A DNA stretch of 64,000 nucleotides from Formicarius rufipectus (GCA_013399695.1 VXAU01002255.1:1-64000), one strand, 5' to 3'; positions 1-13,900 are shown, counted from the first letter of the stretch. Notes: generated from the sequence alone by a model not told the origin. Translations and numbers: made by a program.

Positions 1-3000
1 AAAAACAAACAGGAAAAAAACCCTGAAAACACATACTATTGTGGATGTCAAATGCCACCTTGATACATGAGTTCCATGGGTTATAGATAGTTTTCTCAAA
101 GAGTATACTATACTTAGTTTTAACATGTATCCTGAGCTTATACTGACTCTGCAAGTGATGTAGGAACTTTACCATATAAATTAGTCTGACACACACATTA
201 CATATCAAGGTATCTTATGCCTTCAAAATTAGTGTTTTTATAGAAGAAATTGTGGTCTTATCCTTTCATAAATTATTTTATTTTACACATAACAACAAAA
301 GGACACATTACTGCAAGAATACTAAATTTAAGGCCAACAGGTGGCTGCTATATCAATGCAAAGTAAAAGGAATTAGGAAAATTAAAAATCAATCCACACA
401 ATTTTAATGTTAAGAACTATTAGATTCCTAATATTTCCCCCCATTTTTTCTAATGTAGAGACAAAGATAATATTAATGTTGTAAATATTACATTATCATG
501 TTTCCTAAAGCACATTGAGACATATTAGAAAAAAGGTACCATCTAGCATGCCTGTGTAATTAAAACAGAAATATGATTAGATTTAAAGGCAATATTGTCT
601 GAAAGCCAGGAGCTTTTCCTCTCTAAAATTCTGTTTGACAGAATGTTTGATACCCTATACACAAGACTTAAAACATCAATAAGCTGCTTTGCTAGCCTGG
701 AATTTTTTTTTCCCAACGTGTAACCCTCTGGTTAAGCTTTATAATCTGTTGCAGAACGTAATAATCCCAGGAAGTGAAATGAATGAGAATTGAGAGTGTT
801 CCAAAGGAATCAAAAGCTAAAATTAGAAACAAAATTTTGTCACTTATTTAAACATGTTAATTCTAGTTACAATGAAAGTTGTTTGCAGTTATCAAGAAAC
901 TTCTAAGGTCCACCTGTCAAAATCTTTTAATACATAATGTATAATTAATAGTCATAATTCCTGTCTCTTAACCCATTCACAAAAGTAAAAAAGTAGGAAT
1001 TCGGGGACGGGTCACATAAATGTAACATACTCCAAGACAAACAGGTTATACTCCTCTCCTCCTCTTTGTCCTTTTTCACACTTTGTGTGATTCACCCTAA
1101 CAGGAAATTGTCCATTTGTTTTAGGTGTAAAATGGAAAAGACTTATTAAATAAAGAACTAATTAAAAAGATTAGCAGAAAAGATTTCACAATTGCATCAA
1201 GAAGTTGTGGTGGGATGAATCCCTGAACTGAAAAAAAGACCACAAATCAGAAAAATACACTATTAAAAGACAAATCCTAACAGTATAATGTCTGTTTTTA
1301 TTTTCAAATATATTAGAATGACTGAAGGTTACAGAAATGAAACAGGAGATCAGCAGAAAAGAAAATTCTTCAGGTGAAGATACTAGGAAAGATAATGAGA
1401 CAGCCACCAAACCTGAAAGGGAAAAGGCATACCAGACTATCCTTTTTGAATTACACGTTTTCTTGTTGCATTAGTTCTCAACTGTGTATCTCACTGAAGG
1501 TTATCTTAGAAACATGATAGTCAGATGATGGTCTTGAGGGGTACTGGGTGAAGTGATGGCTCAGAGGCACCACACATCATGCTCACCAGTGACTGCTAGT
1601 AAACAAGCTTTATTTGCTATCTGACTTCAATAAGGAGTCAAACCTGCCTTGCCCTGTACCACCAGGTCAGCCCTCCTCCCACACTAAGTGAAGCAAGTAA
1701 TTGGCAGGCTGAAGGAGTAGTGGAAGGACTGACAAGCACTGCAGATGGAAGAGGCAGATTCTGTTGTCTGAAACCAGCAACCACCTTAAACAGTCAAAGA
1801 TCCACTGAAAGATTACTGTTGTGAATTCAAGTAGGAGGAGACCTGTGAAATATCTTGCAGAGAGCTAGAGGACAAAGTTAATTCCCAAACTACTTCTAAT
1901 CCATTTAAAGTCAGAAATCAAGTGTAAAACAGGTGAATTAACTGCTCGTCTGTGTTTCTGTCTCTTTTTGCCTCTTCCCCCCCTCCAGTTCTCTTCTGCA
2001 TAACTTGTTCCATAGGAACACTTTCCAGGGGAAGTTGAGCTGTGTAAATAACATTGTGTGAGCCTTGTCCAGTTCAGCAATAGAGTAATTTTTTGGGGGA
2101 AGAGGGAAAGAGAGAGGGAAGAAGGAGGGAAAAAAAAATCATTCCAGGCTGTCCCAGAGGCATAAAGGAAAAATTTGAGTAGCTTGTCAATTGTGAAAGC
2201 CCTGAGCCATATTTCACTAGCATTAATTTGAGAATAGCCCCATGCAGAGACAGGTAAGAGACCTACTCCACTGAACACATCAGGAGTCATGTCTCATAGT
2301 TAATTATATGTCCACATTTTTGAAATTAATTTAGTTTTGGACAATATGAGGAGCACCTTCATTCCTATACTATAATCACTGAGAAGTTTGAAGACTCCTT
2401 TTTGTATCGAGAGGTATAAAGGAGAAATGAAAATATGGTGTCTGTCAGAAAGCAGCGGATGGATGCTCAGCCATAAGTCATGTCGGGCTTTTTATAGAAA
2501 AACTAGAACAACAGGAACCGTGTGCACATGGATTAAAGAGAAAGATCATAAACAGTTTGTTCATAATTTTAAAATTATTTTAGGTAAGGATTCTTCCCCA
2601 GAATAATCATGCAGATAAAGTACTAGACTTCTGCTGCTTTAGGTGGTCTATTCACTTTTATATTCTACCTGTTGCAATAGTTCTTCTATAGAAGCACAAA
2701 AATTGCCACTGATTTGTCACGTATCCTGCAGAACTTATACATATTGTGCCATGAACAATAAAAACCAGTGAGTTACACCTGCAATAATAGTACATAACCT
2801 TCTAGACAAGCTGTGGACAAAGGTGGGTGCTTAACTGAATGTAAGCTTCTTTAAATATGACAAGTGTTCCTCTAAGTTATTAGACCCCACTCTAACTGCT
2901 AAAGTATCTCTTTTTAACTTTTCTAAGGTAAACCACTTCTTCACAGCTGCCAGGTAATGTGACAAAATCATCTTCACAATTAAAAATGTGGTTGGAATTA

Positions 3001-6000
3001 TTTGGGGAATATTTGATGGAAATTGTTATGAAAAATATTTTACAACCTCTAATTGTCCTGCATTGTACAGTAAGAGCTACAATCTAGGCTGGGGCAGGGA
3101 AATTGTGACTAAGTATAGAAGTGAACTAAGAGTTGGTTTGGAAATTTATTTTTTCAATGCATAGGTTTTATTGTAAACACATTGGTAATCAAGAATTAGA
3201 AGGTTTTGGTTGTTTTTTTGTTTTTTGTTTTTTTTTTTTTTTTGCTTTAAAACTTTAAAAGTTAAATAAATCAAGAAGTAATTATGCACTTGACGCTTCT
3301 ATCAGGTTTTCTTGTCTTACACCACTTGCCAACATTCAAAACAACCATTAAAAAAACCCCATCATTTTTTCCTTCATATCTACAGAATGACAAATAAGAA
3401 ATTACTTGCTTCTTTAAAATAAAATACTATTTATCATGCAGACAAATGATGCACTAAATATAAGTAGTATTCCACTATTTTTATTGCCAATTCATAATAG
3501 ATAATCAAATAGGTAACAGAAAGAAATCCTTCTGAGCTACTACTATACTGGGAAGTAGCCTTCACAAACTCAGACAACCTATATTAGAATATGTAGAAAA
3601 AGCACGGCTAAAGAGGTAAGAATGAATGCATGAAAAATGTGTAATCTACTAGCTGAAAAAGACAGTGGATAGGCAGAATTTAATCTGAATTTTTCACTTG
3701 TGCAATGTGGAAGTGCAATACCACCAGTTCGCCCCCCCCCAAAAAAAAGTATAGAAATAAACCAATTAATTAAAATGAAATAAAGTGGAATTACATAAAT
3801 ACTTTAAAATAACGCTTATTCAGAAAGCTCAGTATATTTTAGATTAAAAATTGCAGAGGTTTTTCTTCCCAAGCTGTGCCCTCTGTTGTATGCTCCAGAG
3901 CTCAGTTATTTTCACCTTTATAAGCAATTGCTAGGTTTCTCAATAGAAAATGAGGAGCATCTCTTGTAATTTCTTAGGTATTACCAATAACCTGAGCTTT
4001 ATTATATTAAAACCCCCTCACAGATCATTCATTAAAATTTAATAAGTTCTAAACACAGCCTCTTCAAAGGACAAGAATTAATCCTCATTTTGTCAAGCAA
4101 TGCCTTTCAGATGCAAGTGGGGATTCTTTGTTTTTATTGCTACTTGGTTGATCACCTTATAAAATGCATTTGTCCATTTATTTTATTACAGAGGTGCATG
4201 GCTAAGCTGCAGTGAGACTCCATGTTCCCAACCAGAGAAAGAATCTATCACTTCTTCTATTAAATCATTGTCCTTATGTTTCATTTATACTGGGATGCAC
4301 TGACAGAGGCAGTCCTTCCCTATGTTTCAGAGGTGGATAAATTTAATTTTAAAGAGAGTGGCTTCTCCTTCCTTTGGTGGGAGGGGGAACAGAAGCTTTT
4401 GTATGTGTCAGAATGTTACTTTTAAGGCTACAAAATGAAAAGTAAATTCCTATTGGCTACAAGTCCTGTCTACAAACACAGATTTTTGCCTTTTCAGGAA
4501 TATAATCTCTTCTTTTTGAAAATTATGCAAGTTGATAGAGGTTTAGTGAGACAAAGATTGTGACTGCATGTGTCTTGTCTTCCTTTGGGACTTCATTACA
4601 GCTTGAGAGTTGGCTTAGGTGTCAAGGATTCTTGTTCTTTTTATCAGTGTGACCATAACCAATCCTTGGTTTGGGTTTTTTGTTTTTGTTTGTGTGTTTG
4701 TCTTGTTTTTATCTAAATAATGTTGTCTGCACTGTAGATGCTTCTGAATGGACACAAGAAATAATCAGAAACAATAAACTGTTACCAAGTCCACAAAGTT
4801 ATCATGCAATAATTTACTTCACAGGAAAATTCAGAATTATGAAGAGCTACTACTCTCTAAATATATAGAATAACACATATTCCAAGGCTGGTGGATAATA
4901 AAATTTCCACTTTCTTTCATATAAACATATTACATGTTTTACTAACCTTCTTCTGAGTGCTTAGCTTTATCAAATCAGATATCAGACTCTCACTACCTGC
5001 TACATATGAAGTTTGTGATGTGTAGTGCGAAACTATATAGATGGGGTGAAGCAGGTGTCAAAAGCTATGTCACTTAGCAAACTACTTCCTTACCATGACA
5101 TCATAGTCACAGACTTAGAAAAATTAGTTGAAATGGTTGAATAGTTTTCATGTCACAACTCCAGCTATCAAAAAAATCAGTCTATTCTAACTGTCTTCAG
5201 ATAATTGAATACATTTACAAAAACAGTTATGGGTTTAATAATCAAAAAGCAGCAAAGAAAGCAAAGGGCAGAATATATACAATCAACATAAAGACGTTTT
5301 CCTAATTCATGTCTTGCTGTGATGAGAACATATAAAAAGATAGCAATAATAGCACTGCCAGTATGACTGCATACGCATTAATGGTTGTAATCAGAAATCA
5401 CTTAGCAATTGCTGGCTAGCATGAGGAACCATGGAAACTTCATCTTCCCAGCTATGTGTATTTCTTTCTCTGTCTGTTACTCCTTAAAGACTGCAATAGT
5501 TGCAAGGTCCTATACTTCAAATCTAAGCTTTGCTTCCAATGTAGGTCAAACAACACTGTCAATCCTTCTATGAACAGGCAGCTACATTTTTTTACTTGTT
5601 ACTGGGAAATCTGGTTGCATCTCCTCCTTATTTTATTTAAAAGTGACACAGCTATGGAAGTCCAGGAGCCTTTTCAAGAGTTGCACCTTACTCAGACTTT
5701 AATGCGAATGGAGCACATCATTATATACACCCATAGACTTGCAAATGAACTAAGAAAATAAATTTAAAATAATTTCCTAGAGGTTTATGTGTGGGTCAGG
5801 CAACTGCAAGCGACTTCTGTCCCTTTTTGGTCCACATACTTTTAATTCAGTTCAAATTTCTTATTCAATTTTGTGTGCATAGCACAGTTCAAAGAGCATA
5901 AGGAAGGAAGTAAGGGGAAAGGGGATAATGAATCATCAGGACTGCATTCTTCATTCTCAGCTTTTTAACATTAGCTTAAAGTATTGAGAACTCTACAACC

Positions 6001-8010
6001 TAAGTTATTTTTGGTAGATGTTACTGAAAATGCAATAACATTTTAGGTCAGGACTGAAAGGCACTACACAAGTCATAAGAAGGAAATTCATGCTATTTCA
6101 TCCTGCAGTCTACTTGCTCCTAAGTACTACTACTGATCCAGTTTCAGAAGCATTAAATTCACATTTGGTTGTAAATTTGCAGTCATTTAAAACATCCAAG
6201 AAAGTCAGAAACAGACTTATTCAAATGAATCAACAGTTCTGTTACTTACAGAAATGTTCTCAAAACCAAAAATTGCCATCAAGCTGAAAAAGTCACAGAT
6301 ACTCTCAAAAGTAAAATCTGCCTGTGTTAGGGAGAGAAACTCAAGATACAGTATCATAGCTGCCAATCTAGCACCATCCATAGTACTATTCCCAAGAAGT
6401 AGTGCTGTATTTAAAAAAATTAACATACTCACAAACTGCACTTCTAAAAACCTTCTTCTTACTTTTCTCTAAGAGTAAGCCATCAGATAACTCAAATTAC
6501 TTCTGCTTGCAAATTATATTACTGAAGGCAGGTGTTTTCCATGTGAAGCAGAGTGAGTGGTTGACCAGGCATTCTTGCTACTAACAAGTTCAAGTCTGCT
6601 GTCAGCTTGTTCTTGGCATCACCCAGCTGACTCTAATTGGGAAGAGTTGTCCCTGAATTTATAAGAGCTGAATGTAGCTGAGATGGTGATCATCATTTTA
6701 AAGATTTGCCATCACATAGAAAAGCATGAAGTAATAAATTGTGGGGATCCACCAAGTTCCATAACAAAACTGTAGAGAGGAATGCAATCAGATTCAAACC
6801 ATATCTTTAAATAGAGTTCTACTCCTTTTAAGAATAAGCATTCCTCCCCAAGGAAAAGGTGTTGGTTATACAAACTAATCACCAAGATCTCAGAACAGAT
6901 GTGTACTCTCAGCTGCTGTCTTTAGCAGCAGGAAGTTTAGAGACAATTCAAGAGACAAACAAATGAGATGTCCTGATTATTTTTCTATCCAGAATCTTGC
7001 ATTTATATAAGGACTTCTTTCTGCTGCAATGGTTTAATAGAATGTTGCTGTGGAAACACTGGCACCAAAATACAATGAGTAAGAAACTTATGTTGAAAAA
7101 TCAACCCATATATCAAATTCAGTGGGGTTTTGAACTGAAAAGGACTTTGGTACACTCCTCTTTGACATTACCTTTGTCCCCTATCTTGATAGTATCCTAG
7201 TGTCCTTTCATGTTCTTTCAGTGTTACTTTTCTTTGTGTGTAAGGAGAAGCACACTACAAAGAGAAATAGCTGAACTGTTAAACACCAGCCTGAACGTTT
7301 AGCTATAACTGTCTTCCTGCACTCATAAGGTGAAATCAGAAAAAGAGATGTCATCAAAGTGTTTGCTCTTAAAATCAGAATACATATATTTTCTATATAA
7401 TAACAATGAAACTACTTTAGTAAGTCTGTAGTGAAGCCTTTCAATAGCGTTTTATCTAGAATTCTTGTTGGGTTGCTGTTTGTTTGCTTTGGTTTGGGTC
7501 TTTTTCCAAACTAAACTACTCATTTAAGTGGAAAAACACATTTTAACTGCAGTGTATGAGAAATAAATGTTTCTAATTTTGAGTGTGTATGTGGACATTC
7601 TTAACTACCAAGTGATAATCAATGATGTATGAAATGAATGTTCATTAGGCTGGCACATGGGCTTCTAGAAAAAGTATAGTTATATACCTTTATTTGGACA
7701 CATGGCTTATATAACTGTGAATTATTTTTAATATAAGCAAAAAAAATTGAAGAAGAATGTTCTCTCATGAACGATGTTTTCCATAGAAAAATGAGAAGCA
7801 GAGAACTTGTTCAATGTTTATAATCTGACCCATTGATAAACAATTCATCTAGGTAATGTCTGAATTATCAAACAAATGGAATGAGAAGTCCTTTTTTAAA
7901 AAAAAATCTGTGTATTATTTTTTTACTGTGTCAAAATTATAAGAAATGACTAAAGTATGAGAAACATCCTAAAGGTAACAATAACTGCAGAGACCTTTAA
8001 AGATACTTAC
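1..8010 (-). other. Intron downstream of CNBHD exon (partial)
   Basis: The donor of the 8011-8225 exon opens this intron, which runs off the window start. It is AT-rich, with a T/G run near 3203-3244 and a pyrimidine-rich patch near 1970-2160. I looked for the next KCNH8 exon, expected to begin VISRLSNK-like and contain an acidic run, and did not find it. An open frame of 141 codons at 1865-2290 on the minus strand has no recognisable domain. I see no RNA gene. Confidence 0.8.
3203..3244. repeat. T-rich low-complexity tract
   Basis: This is a run of T interrupted by single G residues, ending in 15 or more consecutive T. It is simple sequence. The next 40 bases are AT-rich but not repetitive. 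Confidence 0.9.
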
Positions 8011-8225
8011 ATCACTTTCATGGCCTTCCCTTAGATTGTATGTGAGATCATGCTGTATGTCTTCAACAAACTTGTGAGCATACTCGGGGTAAAGGTCGAG
8101 CACTTCAAAGAGACCTTTGAGGATAATACACTGGAGGTCACAGTATGTTAGAGCTTTAACATCTGCATTTGTTTTAATAACTTGATCCCGAATGGAGAGG
8201 TTTGCTCCAATTAAATCTCCTTTAC
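8011..8225 (-). CDS. KCNH8: KCNH8 exon: CNBHD C-helix and intrinsic ligand
   Basis: This exon of 215 bases is bounded by the acceptor CTTTTAG and the donor AGTGAT|GTAAGT. Two bases complete a glycine, then 71 codons, about residues 610-680, running from KGDLIGANLSIRDQVIKTNA to LREGHESD. It encodes the cassette that binds the phosphate in true cyclic-nucleotide-binding domains. Here it reads GKGDLIGANLS and lacks the arginine that contacts the cyclic phosphate. The last beta strands follow (ADVKALTYCDLQCIILKG), then the C-helix (FEVLDLYPEYAHKFVEDIQ). The YNL of TYNLREG matches the intrinsic-ligand motif described in ELK and EAG channels. The exon ends on a codon boundary; the following exon, encoding the start of the acidic C-terminal tail, is not in the window. 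Confidence 0.98.
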
Positions 8226-11200
8226 CTAAAAGAGAATGCAAAAATTATCTTCAAAACATAAACTCTTTACTTCTGTTTTGAATCATAAATCTGTTTAACA
8301 TAATTGCTAAATCAGATATCCCATCATTACTACTTCATTGTTTAATTAATAACATTCTAAAGGATCTCAGACACACACACATATATATATATTTTGCAGG
8401 TGCAACTTTATACAGTTAATTGGAGATACAGAACCTAATTTCCAGACAGTTGATACAAGGGAATAATAAAATAAGTATGAATAAAATGAAGGCTTACACT
8501 AGTAACTAACAGCAGGTGCAGTCTTGTTTTTCAAAATAGTTGTCATGAGGGGGTTTTTGTTTATGTGTAATAAAACAGGCAGATCTTAAGATAGCATTTA
8601 TCAATGACACAAGTGTAGATTACGGTTCAAATTAACCTTTTACTTAGAATTAGGATTGCCAAACATTCACAGAGTCTATGATAACTATGGCTGCACAGCT
8701 ATATTTCATGAAGTATCATAGGGTATAAATAGATTTCTAGCTCAATAGCACTTCTGTCAAGAAGAAAAAAAAATTTTTAAGCTATTGTATTTTTATTTAT
8801 GGGCAATATTGCCTCGGAATAGTGGATGTATTAAAAATACAACTGACCATATAATGAAGAACACAAAAAATGTATAATGGAATTTATACCTCACGTCAGA
8901 TGTTCATAATTGGCCCTATTTTAACCAGGTCTATATTGGGTATCTTCCAAAGGTCCATTCTAAATCTTACATTATTCTGTGATTAATAAGTTAAGACTCT
9001 GAAGTCTGAAAGTCCACCCAGAGTGTGATTCCAACTGTATATTACACAGGAAATAATGAACTTGAAGGGTAAATTAAACTAAGCAGTCAACTATCTCTGA
9101 AGTTTCTTAAATGGGATAGTTTTATACTTTAAAATATCACTTTTTTAGTACCTTAAAATGCCATGTTTTTTTAATCACATGGAGCTTGAGCAACTTTCTT
9201 AAAAAAGTTTATCATAAACCCAGCATAGGGAGGGATTTATTTTATGCTACATACCTTAATGCTACTTTGGATAAAATAAAAAATCTCAGTCAATATAAAT
9301 AAGAACTGATATGGGCTTAGTTTGGTCTGGGTAAGGGAAACTTGATAGATGACAATATTTGTTGTTGTTCATCACACAATATATTCCTGACATAATAAAG
9401 TACAGTGTAAAGTTAAGCAGTAAGACACTTTGATTTTACTGTAAATATCAACAATTCCTTAGATTTCTTTGATTATATTAAGCAGAGGGCTGGCAATGTT
9501 AATGTATTGCTGGCTTTTAATATGGGCAAAGCAAAAAGTATTTAAATATAACAAAACTGATCTTATATGTGAATTAGAAACATTTTAGATGTATAAACAG
9601 TATTAGTATCAATAATACATAAATACTTTGGAAAAAATGTTAGATTTTTATTTGATTGTAGTTATAGTGTTTGATGAAACAAGGTCATCCTGAAAGACAC
9701 TACAATTGATTTGGTAATGCTAATGTATATTTCTTTCTAAAATGAAAATAATGTAGCAAAGTCTGTAGGTAGTAACCTGAAGTGTCATGTAGAATTAATG
9801 AAGTGGTGAAATGATTGCATTTTGAATCTCAACTTTGGCTACATAACAGAATCATTTCAGTTATTCTTAACAGCCTTTTTTTTTTTTAATTAGAGAACAA
9901 ACCTGTATATAAATGTTTCTACAGGCACATCTGTTTGTTAGCTGGAACATGCAGTCAAAGTTATAAATATCCTCATTATGGATATTTTTAAAATAACTTA
10001 TGGATAATATTTTTAACAAATTAAAGATATATGTCCAAACAGTACATAACTCCCATTAAAACATATTTTCCTATAAAATATATCCTAACCATCATTATTA
10101 GATATAAAGTAATAATCTCAAGAGGAACTAAACATATATTTAATGAGAGCACTTCATTGAATTGTTGCTGCACTGCTTGTTAGTGAGAATGGTTCAGTAA
10201 ACAAAAACTAATCCACCAGAATCAGGACAGAATTATAAAATATTCCAGGAACAGCATTGTCAGGGGAAAAAACTGCTCTCTTGGATTTACATGACATAAG
10301 TAACCCAATTTCTCATAGGAGCCTACACTTTTGATGCATTCACCTTCTACTGGTGTTTATTAAGTTTAAATGATGAAGCTCCCATTCACAGTACTGAAAC
10401 ATTATTTCACTGTGTTATATTTATGATTTTTGCACTATGATTTCATTAATTTCTCTCAGAAATCCACTAATGTCTTTCTTATTGTTTTGATTGTCACCAT
10501 TGCACAATGATGTTTTCATTTACATTTTCAGAAGTGCCTGAAGATGGAATCATTAATGAAATTATAGCGCCAGTGGAGGTAGCTGGCTTTAAGCTTATAG
10601 GTTTTTTCTGAGCCATATTTTTTTTATGTGATCCAGTGAAATCAAGAGATTCTAAAACTTATTGATAACAAATAACTCATGAGTGATGTGGACTGCCCAT
10701 CTAACAATTAAAGAGTTCTGAAACAAATAGGACATGTATCACACTTGTATTCTAAAAAAAGACCAATCAAATGCATGTTAGTAAAATAAAGGAAAGTCAA
10801 TTACAGAAGACCATAAGCTTCCCTTGTCAACAGCTTAGTGCAATACCACAAAACAGGAAGGAAAGCAAAAAAAATGAAGTGTTCTTTTATCTCTGTTTTA
10901 TAAGAATATTAAAAATTATTAGAAAGAAGACAACATTTAAAATCTAAAGCAATATTAAAATCATAATAAAATAATTCTTAGTTTCAAAATAAAATGCTGT
11001 ATTTACAAACCCTAACTCAGACAAGTCTAATCAACCTTTAGCTGAAGATAATAGGAATATCTTTAATAGGCATTAGACTGAGGCAAATCACAGAAATGTA
11101 AGACAGAGATGCTTAAACCTCAGTAAGTCAGAACAGTCATCTTGCAGGCAACAACTAAACCAGATTTATTAGAACTGAACTTCTGGCCCTTCTCTGTTCT

Positions 11201-11656
11201 AATATACTCAGATGACTGCACCCAGCACCAGTTAGTATGAAGAAGTAGCTCTGGGGAACCAATCCAACAATGTTTTTTTTTTACCACATGGCTTTACTAC
11301 AAGGAGTGTTCTTACATATGTGTGTCTGTCAAAGAATGACAGTAGGTTCATATCCCTTTCTTTCATTTGGCAACATTAGTGGGAGCATGGCCTGGCCACT
11401 AATTTTCGTGAAAGATTTGGGAACTGATGACCAATGTTCTTTCAGTTGTCAATACCATCATCAAATTAAGCTGAAAGTAGCAATTTGTGTCAAAAGATAG
11501 CAAATCTCTCTTTAGGTGAAAAGGAGAGAGAATAAATATAAGAAAATACTCCTTCTCATCAGATTGCTAGAACACACTAAGCTATCCATTAGTAGCAAAA
11601 GTCCTCCTAGACTGGGAGATCATTCTTGCTCTTCGAATCTATGACTATGAACATAC
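8226..11656 (-). other. KCNH8 intron, 3431 bases
   Basis: This intron lies between the two CNBHD exons. It is AT-rich, with a CA/TA dinucleotide repeat near its 3' end and no recognisable repeat family or coding segment. The acceptor end on the transcribed strand reads TTCTCTTTTAG. Confidence 0.9.
8371..8392. repeat. (AC)n(AT)n microsatellite
   Basis: Five AC units are followed by about six AT units. On the transcribed strand this is TA then GT repeats, about 145 bases upstream of the acceptor at 8226-8227. GU repeats in pre-mRNA can bind splicing regulators such as TDP-43 or CELF proteins, but this copy is short. Confidence 0.9.
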
Positions 11657-11906
11657 CGAGGATTGCCAGCACCGTGCTGTCCTTCAGGACTTCCATGGAA
11701 CCTGAGCACACAAAGTAGATTGCTTGCAGGGCATCTCCCTGCCGGAGAAGGTATTCCCCAGGAGCACAGAAGGAGGTTTTGATGTGCAGAGACAGAGACC
11801 TGAGGCAACCACGGCTGGCACACTCAAAAAGGGAGAGCTGCAAAATCTCCTTGTTCAAGTGCATGGTGATGTCTGAACGCAGTTCATCTGGGAAGTCTTT
11901 TAAAAG
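11657..11906 (-). CDS. KCNH8: KCNH8 exon: C-linker end and CNBHD beta roll
   Basis: This exon of 250 bases has 83 codons plus one base, about residues 526-608. The acceptor is TTTCTGGATAG and the donor reads ATCCTCG|GTATGT. It begins LLKDFPDELRSDITMHLNKE, the last C-linker helices. The CNBHD begins with the LFECASRGCLRSLSL region and then the beta roll, with CAPGEYLLRQGDALQAIYFV and SGSMEVLKDSTVLAIL. The LRQGD and FVCSGSMEV elements are the standard beta-strand signatures of cyclic-nucleotide-binding folds. Compared with human as I recall it, KDS is followed by T rather than M; otherwise it appears conserved. In ELK channels this domain does not need cyclic nucleotides, because an intrinsic ligand from the channel itself fills the pocket. 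Confidence 0.98.
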
Positions 11907-13700
11907 CTATCCAGAAAAAAAAATAAAATAAAAAAAGGGGTGAAATGGGAAAAAGTGTAAAATAATTTGTTTCCACTTTTGCAGAAGTAACCTGATTTAG
12001 TAGTGCTGCACCTGTGATACCTATGTAAATACTTCTCTTTGATTTTTCTTACCCCTTGATAAGACATGTAGTATATCTTAATAAATCTTTACACTGATAA
12101 ATTCCAGGAAAATATGAATAAATATGTGTCTTTATGCAAAAAAAACCTACCAAACCCCCAAACCAGTAAAAAAGCAAACAGAAAATGTCCAACAACACTG
12201 TGAATAGGAATTCTCTCTAATGCACAATTTAAACTTGTCCAACTTCAAACACAGTAGGTTGTTCAGGTGTATACCATTGCACACAGTGACACATATACAA
12301 TGAAAACAAAGCAAACATAAACATAGTTTAGATTTTCTTTAATATGCATCTATAAAATTCATCAGTATGCAATATTGCTTCTTCTATAGTAAAACCACTG
12401 GAAGAAGAATAACTGAAAAAAATTGTTTTGGTTTATTGATGTTGGTAATTTTTTTTTTTTTTTTGTTCATTTGCAGGGTTTTTTGTTGTCCTTTCGGGGT
12501 TTTTTTTGCAATGTAATTGGACACTGATGGACGGGTGGGAAAGGAATGGCCACAAGGTGAATGTTCAATGGAAAAAACTATGGAAACTAAAAGACGAGGT
12601 CTTCCTATTTTTCCTTTCAAGCTGCAAGCCCACAAACATAGTTTTGTCTGTAGTTTGAGGGGGTGTGGTATCTGAGCATTGTAATCAACCAGCACTTGCC
12701 CAGGTGGGCTTAGACAAGGCGTTTTGTCCATAGGAGGCAAATAATGGAATACTGATGGTCTCTCCAAGAGCTGCAGTTGTAGTGCAGCAGTACTTTCACT
12801 CACTGTCAAGTGCAACTAAAGGTACAGAAGGTACAAAAGCTGAAGGTGATCATTAACCTCATCTAGGAAAGCTTTGACATCTAAGTGATTTTTGTACATT
12901 TGAATCTTACTAAGCTCCTTCTGTTGCTAGGATGCAGTTGAACATCCTATTCTTTGTGCTGTGGACAACATGAAAAGAATTTATCAGGAAAAGAATGTTC
13001 TCAAATCCAAATCTTTCTGCTTATTTCCACATTATCTTTAGAGCCAACGGAGTTTTATAACATAGATAACAAGAAATCTGAAGGGAGTGCTCCATTCTAG
13101 TAACACTCCATCAGAGAGGAGCCATAATTTCTCCTGGAGTATACTAACACATAACCTGGAAAAGCAATTTAAAACAAGCAAGCAAGGACAACACCAGAAA
13201 TCTATCTTTTGATTTCTCTCTCATGTTACATTCTGGAATAATTTAAATTATAGGGAAATAAATAACATAAAAATTCAGGCTAAACTACTTGTTTGCAGTA
13301 TTGCAAAGAATGAAATGAAAGAAGTAAGGAAAGGGTATAAAAATCACCCCTTTAAAAAAGCCTTAAACCTCCCTAGTAGATACTTTGATTACTGAAATAC
13401 AGAACTGCTCACAAGAGCATTTCTGCTGACATCATCCAAAGGTTGCTGATAAGTGTCTCTTTAGCATTTGAGAATTATGGATGACTTTGAATTTTAGTAT
13501 GAGATTTGATGTTTTAAACCAGATTTTTCAGTAGTGTACCCTCTTTCTGGGATAATCCAGATTTATTTATTTTTAGGCCTGTACCTTTTGATATGTAACT
13601 TCATACAAAACACAGCATCACAAAAGAAATATTGCCTCCTTCCTTGACTCTAAGATCATGGTCAAAACCATCAAACACAAAAACTTCCTCATTTGGTTAC
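11907..13700 (-). other. KCNH8 intron, 1794 bases
   Basis: This is the shortest intron in the window. It contains a T-rich stretch at 12449-12508 and a less AT-rich block at about 12520-12820, where an open frame of 143 codons (12384-12815, minus) has no domain I recognise. The A-rich plus strand just beyond the acceptor (11911-11937) gives the polypyrimidine tract of the 11657-11906 exon. Confidence 0.9.
12449..12508. repeat. T-rich low-complexity tract
   Basis: About 16 consecutive T are followed by T/G-rich sequence with two more runs of six to eight T. This is simple sequence with no sign of a LINE or SINE body attached. Confidence 0.85.
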
Positions 13701-13900
13701 CTCATTGGAATCAATTCCGTTATTGACAGACCATGTGGTTTGGAAATATTCAAGCATCCTTTGCTTTAGCTGCTGTGGCAGGTGATGGACCCGTATAAAG
13801 TCCTTCAGATCCTTGGTTCTTGTGTGGTAAAGGGACCATCTGGAGTACATCCTCTGAATTATGGCAGTCACATTACCAAACACCAGGGCATGCATCAGAG
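13701..13900 (-). CDS. KCNH8: KCNH8 exon: S6 gate and C-linker
   Basis: This exon of 200 bases has the acceptor TACTCTCTAG and the donor AATGAG|GTAACC, a weak match to consensus after the GT. Two bases complete the alanine codon begun in the pore exon, then 66 codons, about residues 460-525, starting LMHALVFGNVTAIIQRMYSR and ending NNGIDSNE. It encodes the rest of S6, including the GNVTAIIQ region that forms the intracellular gate in EAG-family channels. The C-linker helices follow (TKDLKDFIRVHHLPQQLKQR), then the MLEYFQTTWSVNNGID segment. The C-linker couples the CNBHD to the gate. Sequence identity to mammalian KCNH8 appears essentially complete across this exon. Confidence 0.98.

Noticed and set aside
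1040..1090. Possible acidic stretch on the minus strand as the next KCNH8 exon (KDKEEER)
   Set aside because: The flanking translation does not match the KCNH8 tail, and no acceptor or donor gives the required phase.
1865..2290. Open frame of 141 codons on the minus strand
   Set aside because: No recognised domain, composition like the flanking intron, a pyrimidine-rich low-complexity part, and no fit to the KCNH8 tail. Length is within chance for 64 kb.
12384..12815. Open frame of 143 codons on the minus strand
   Set aside because: It crosses a poly-T tract that yields a lysine run, has no recognised family, and lies inside an intron with good flanking splice sites.
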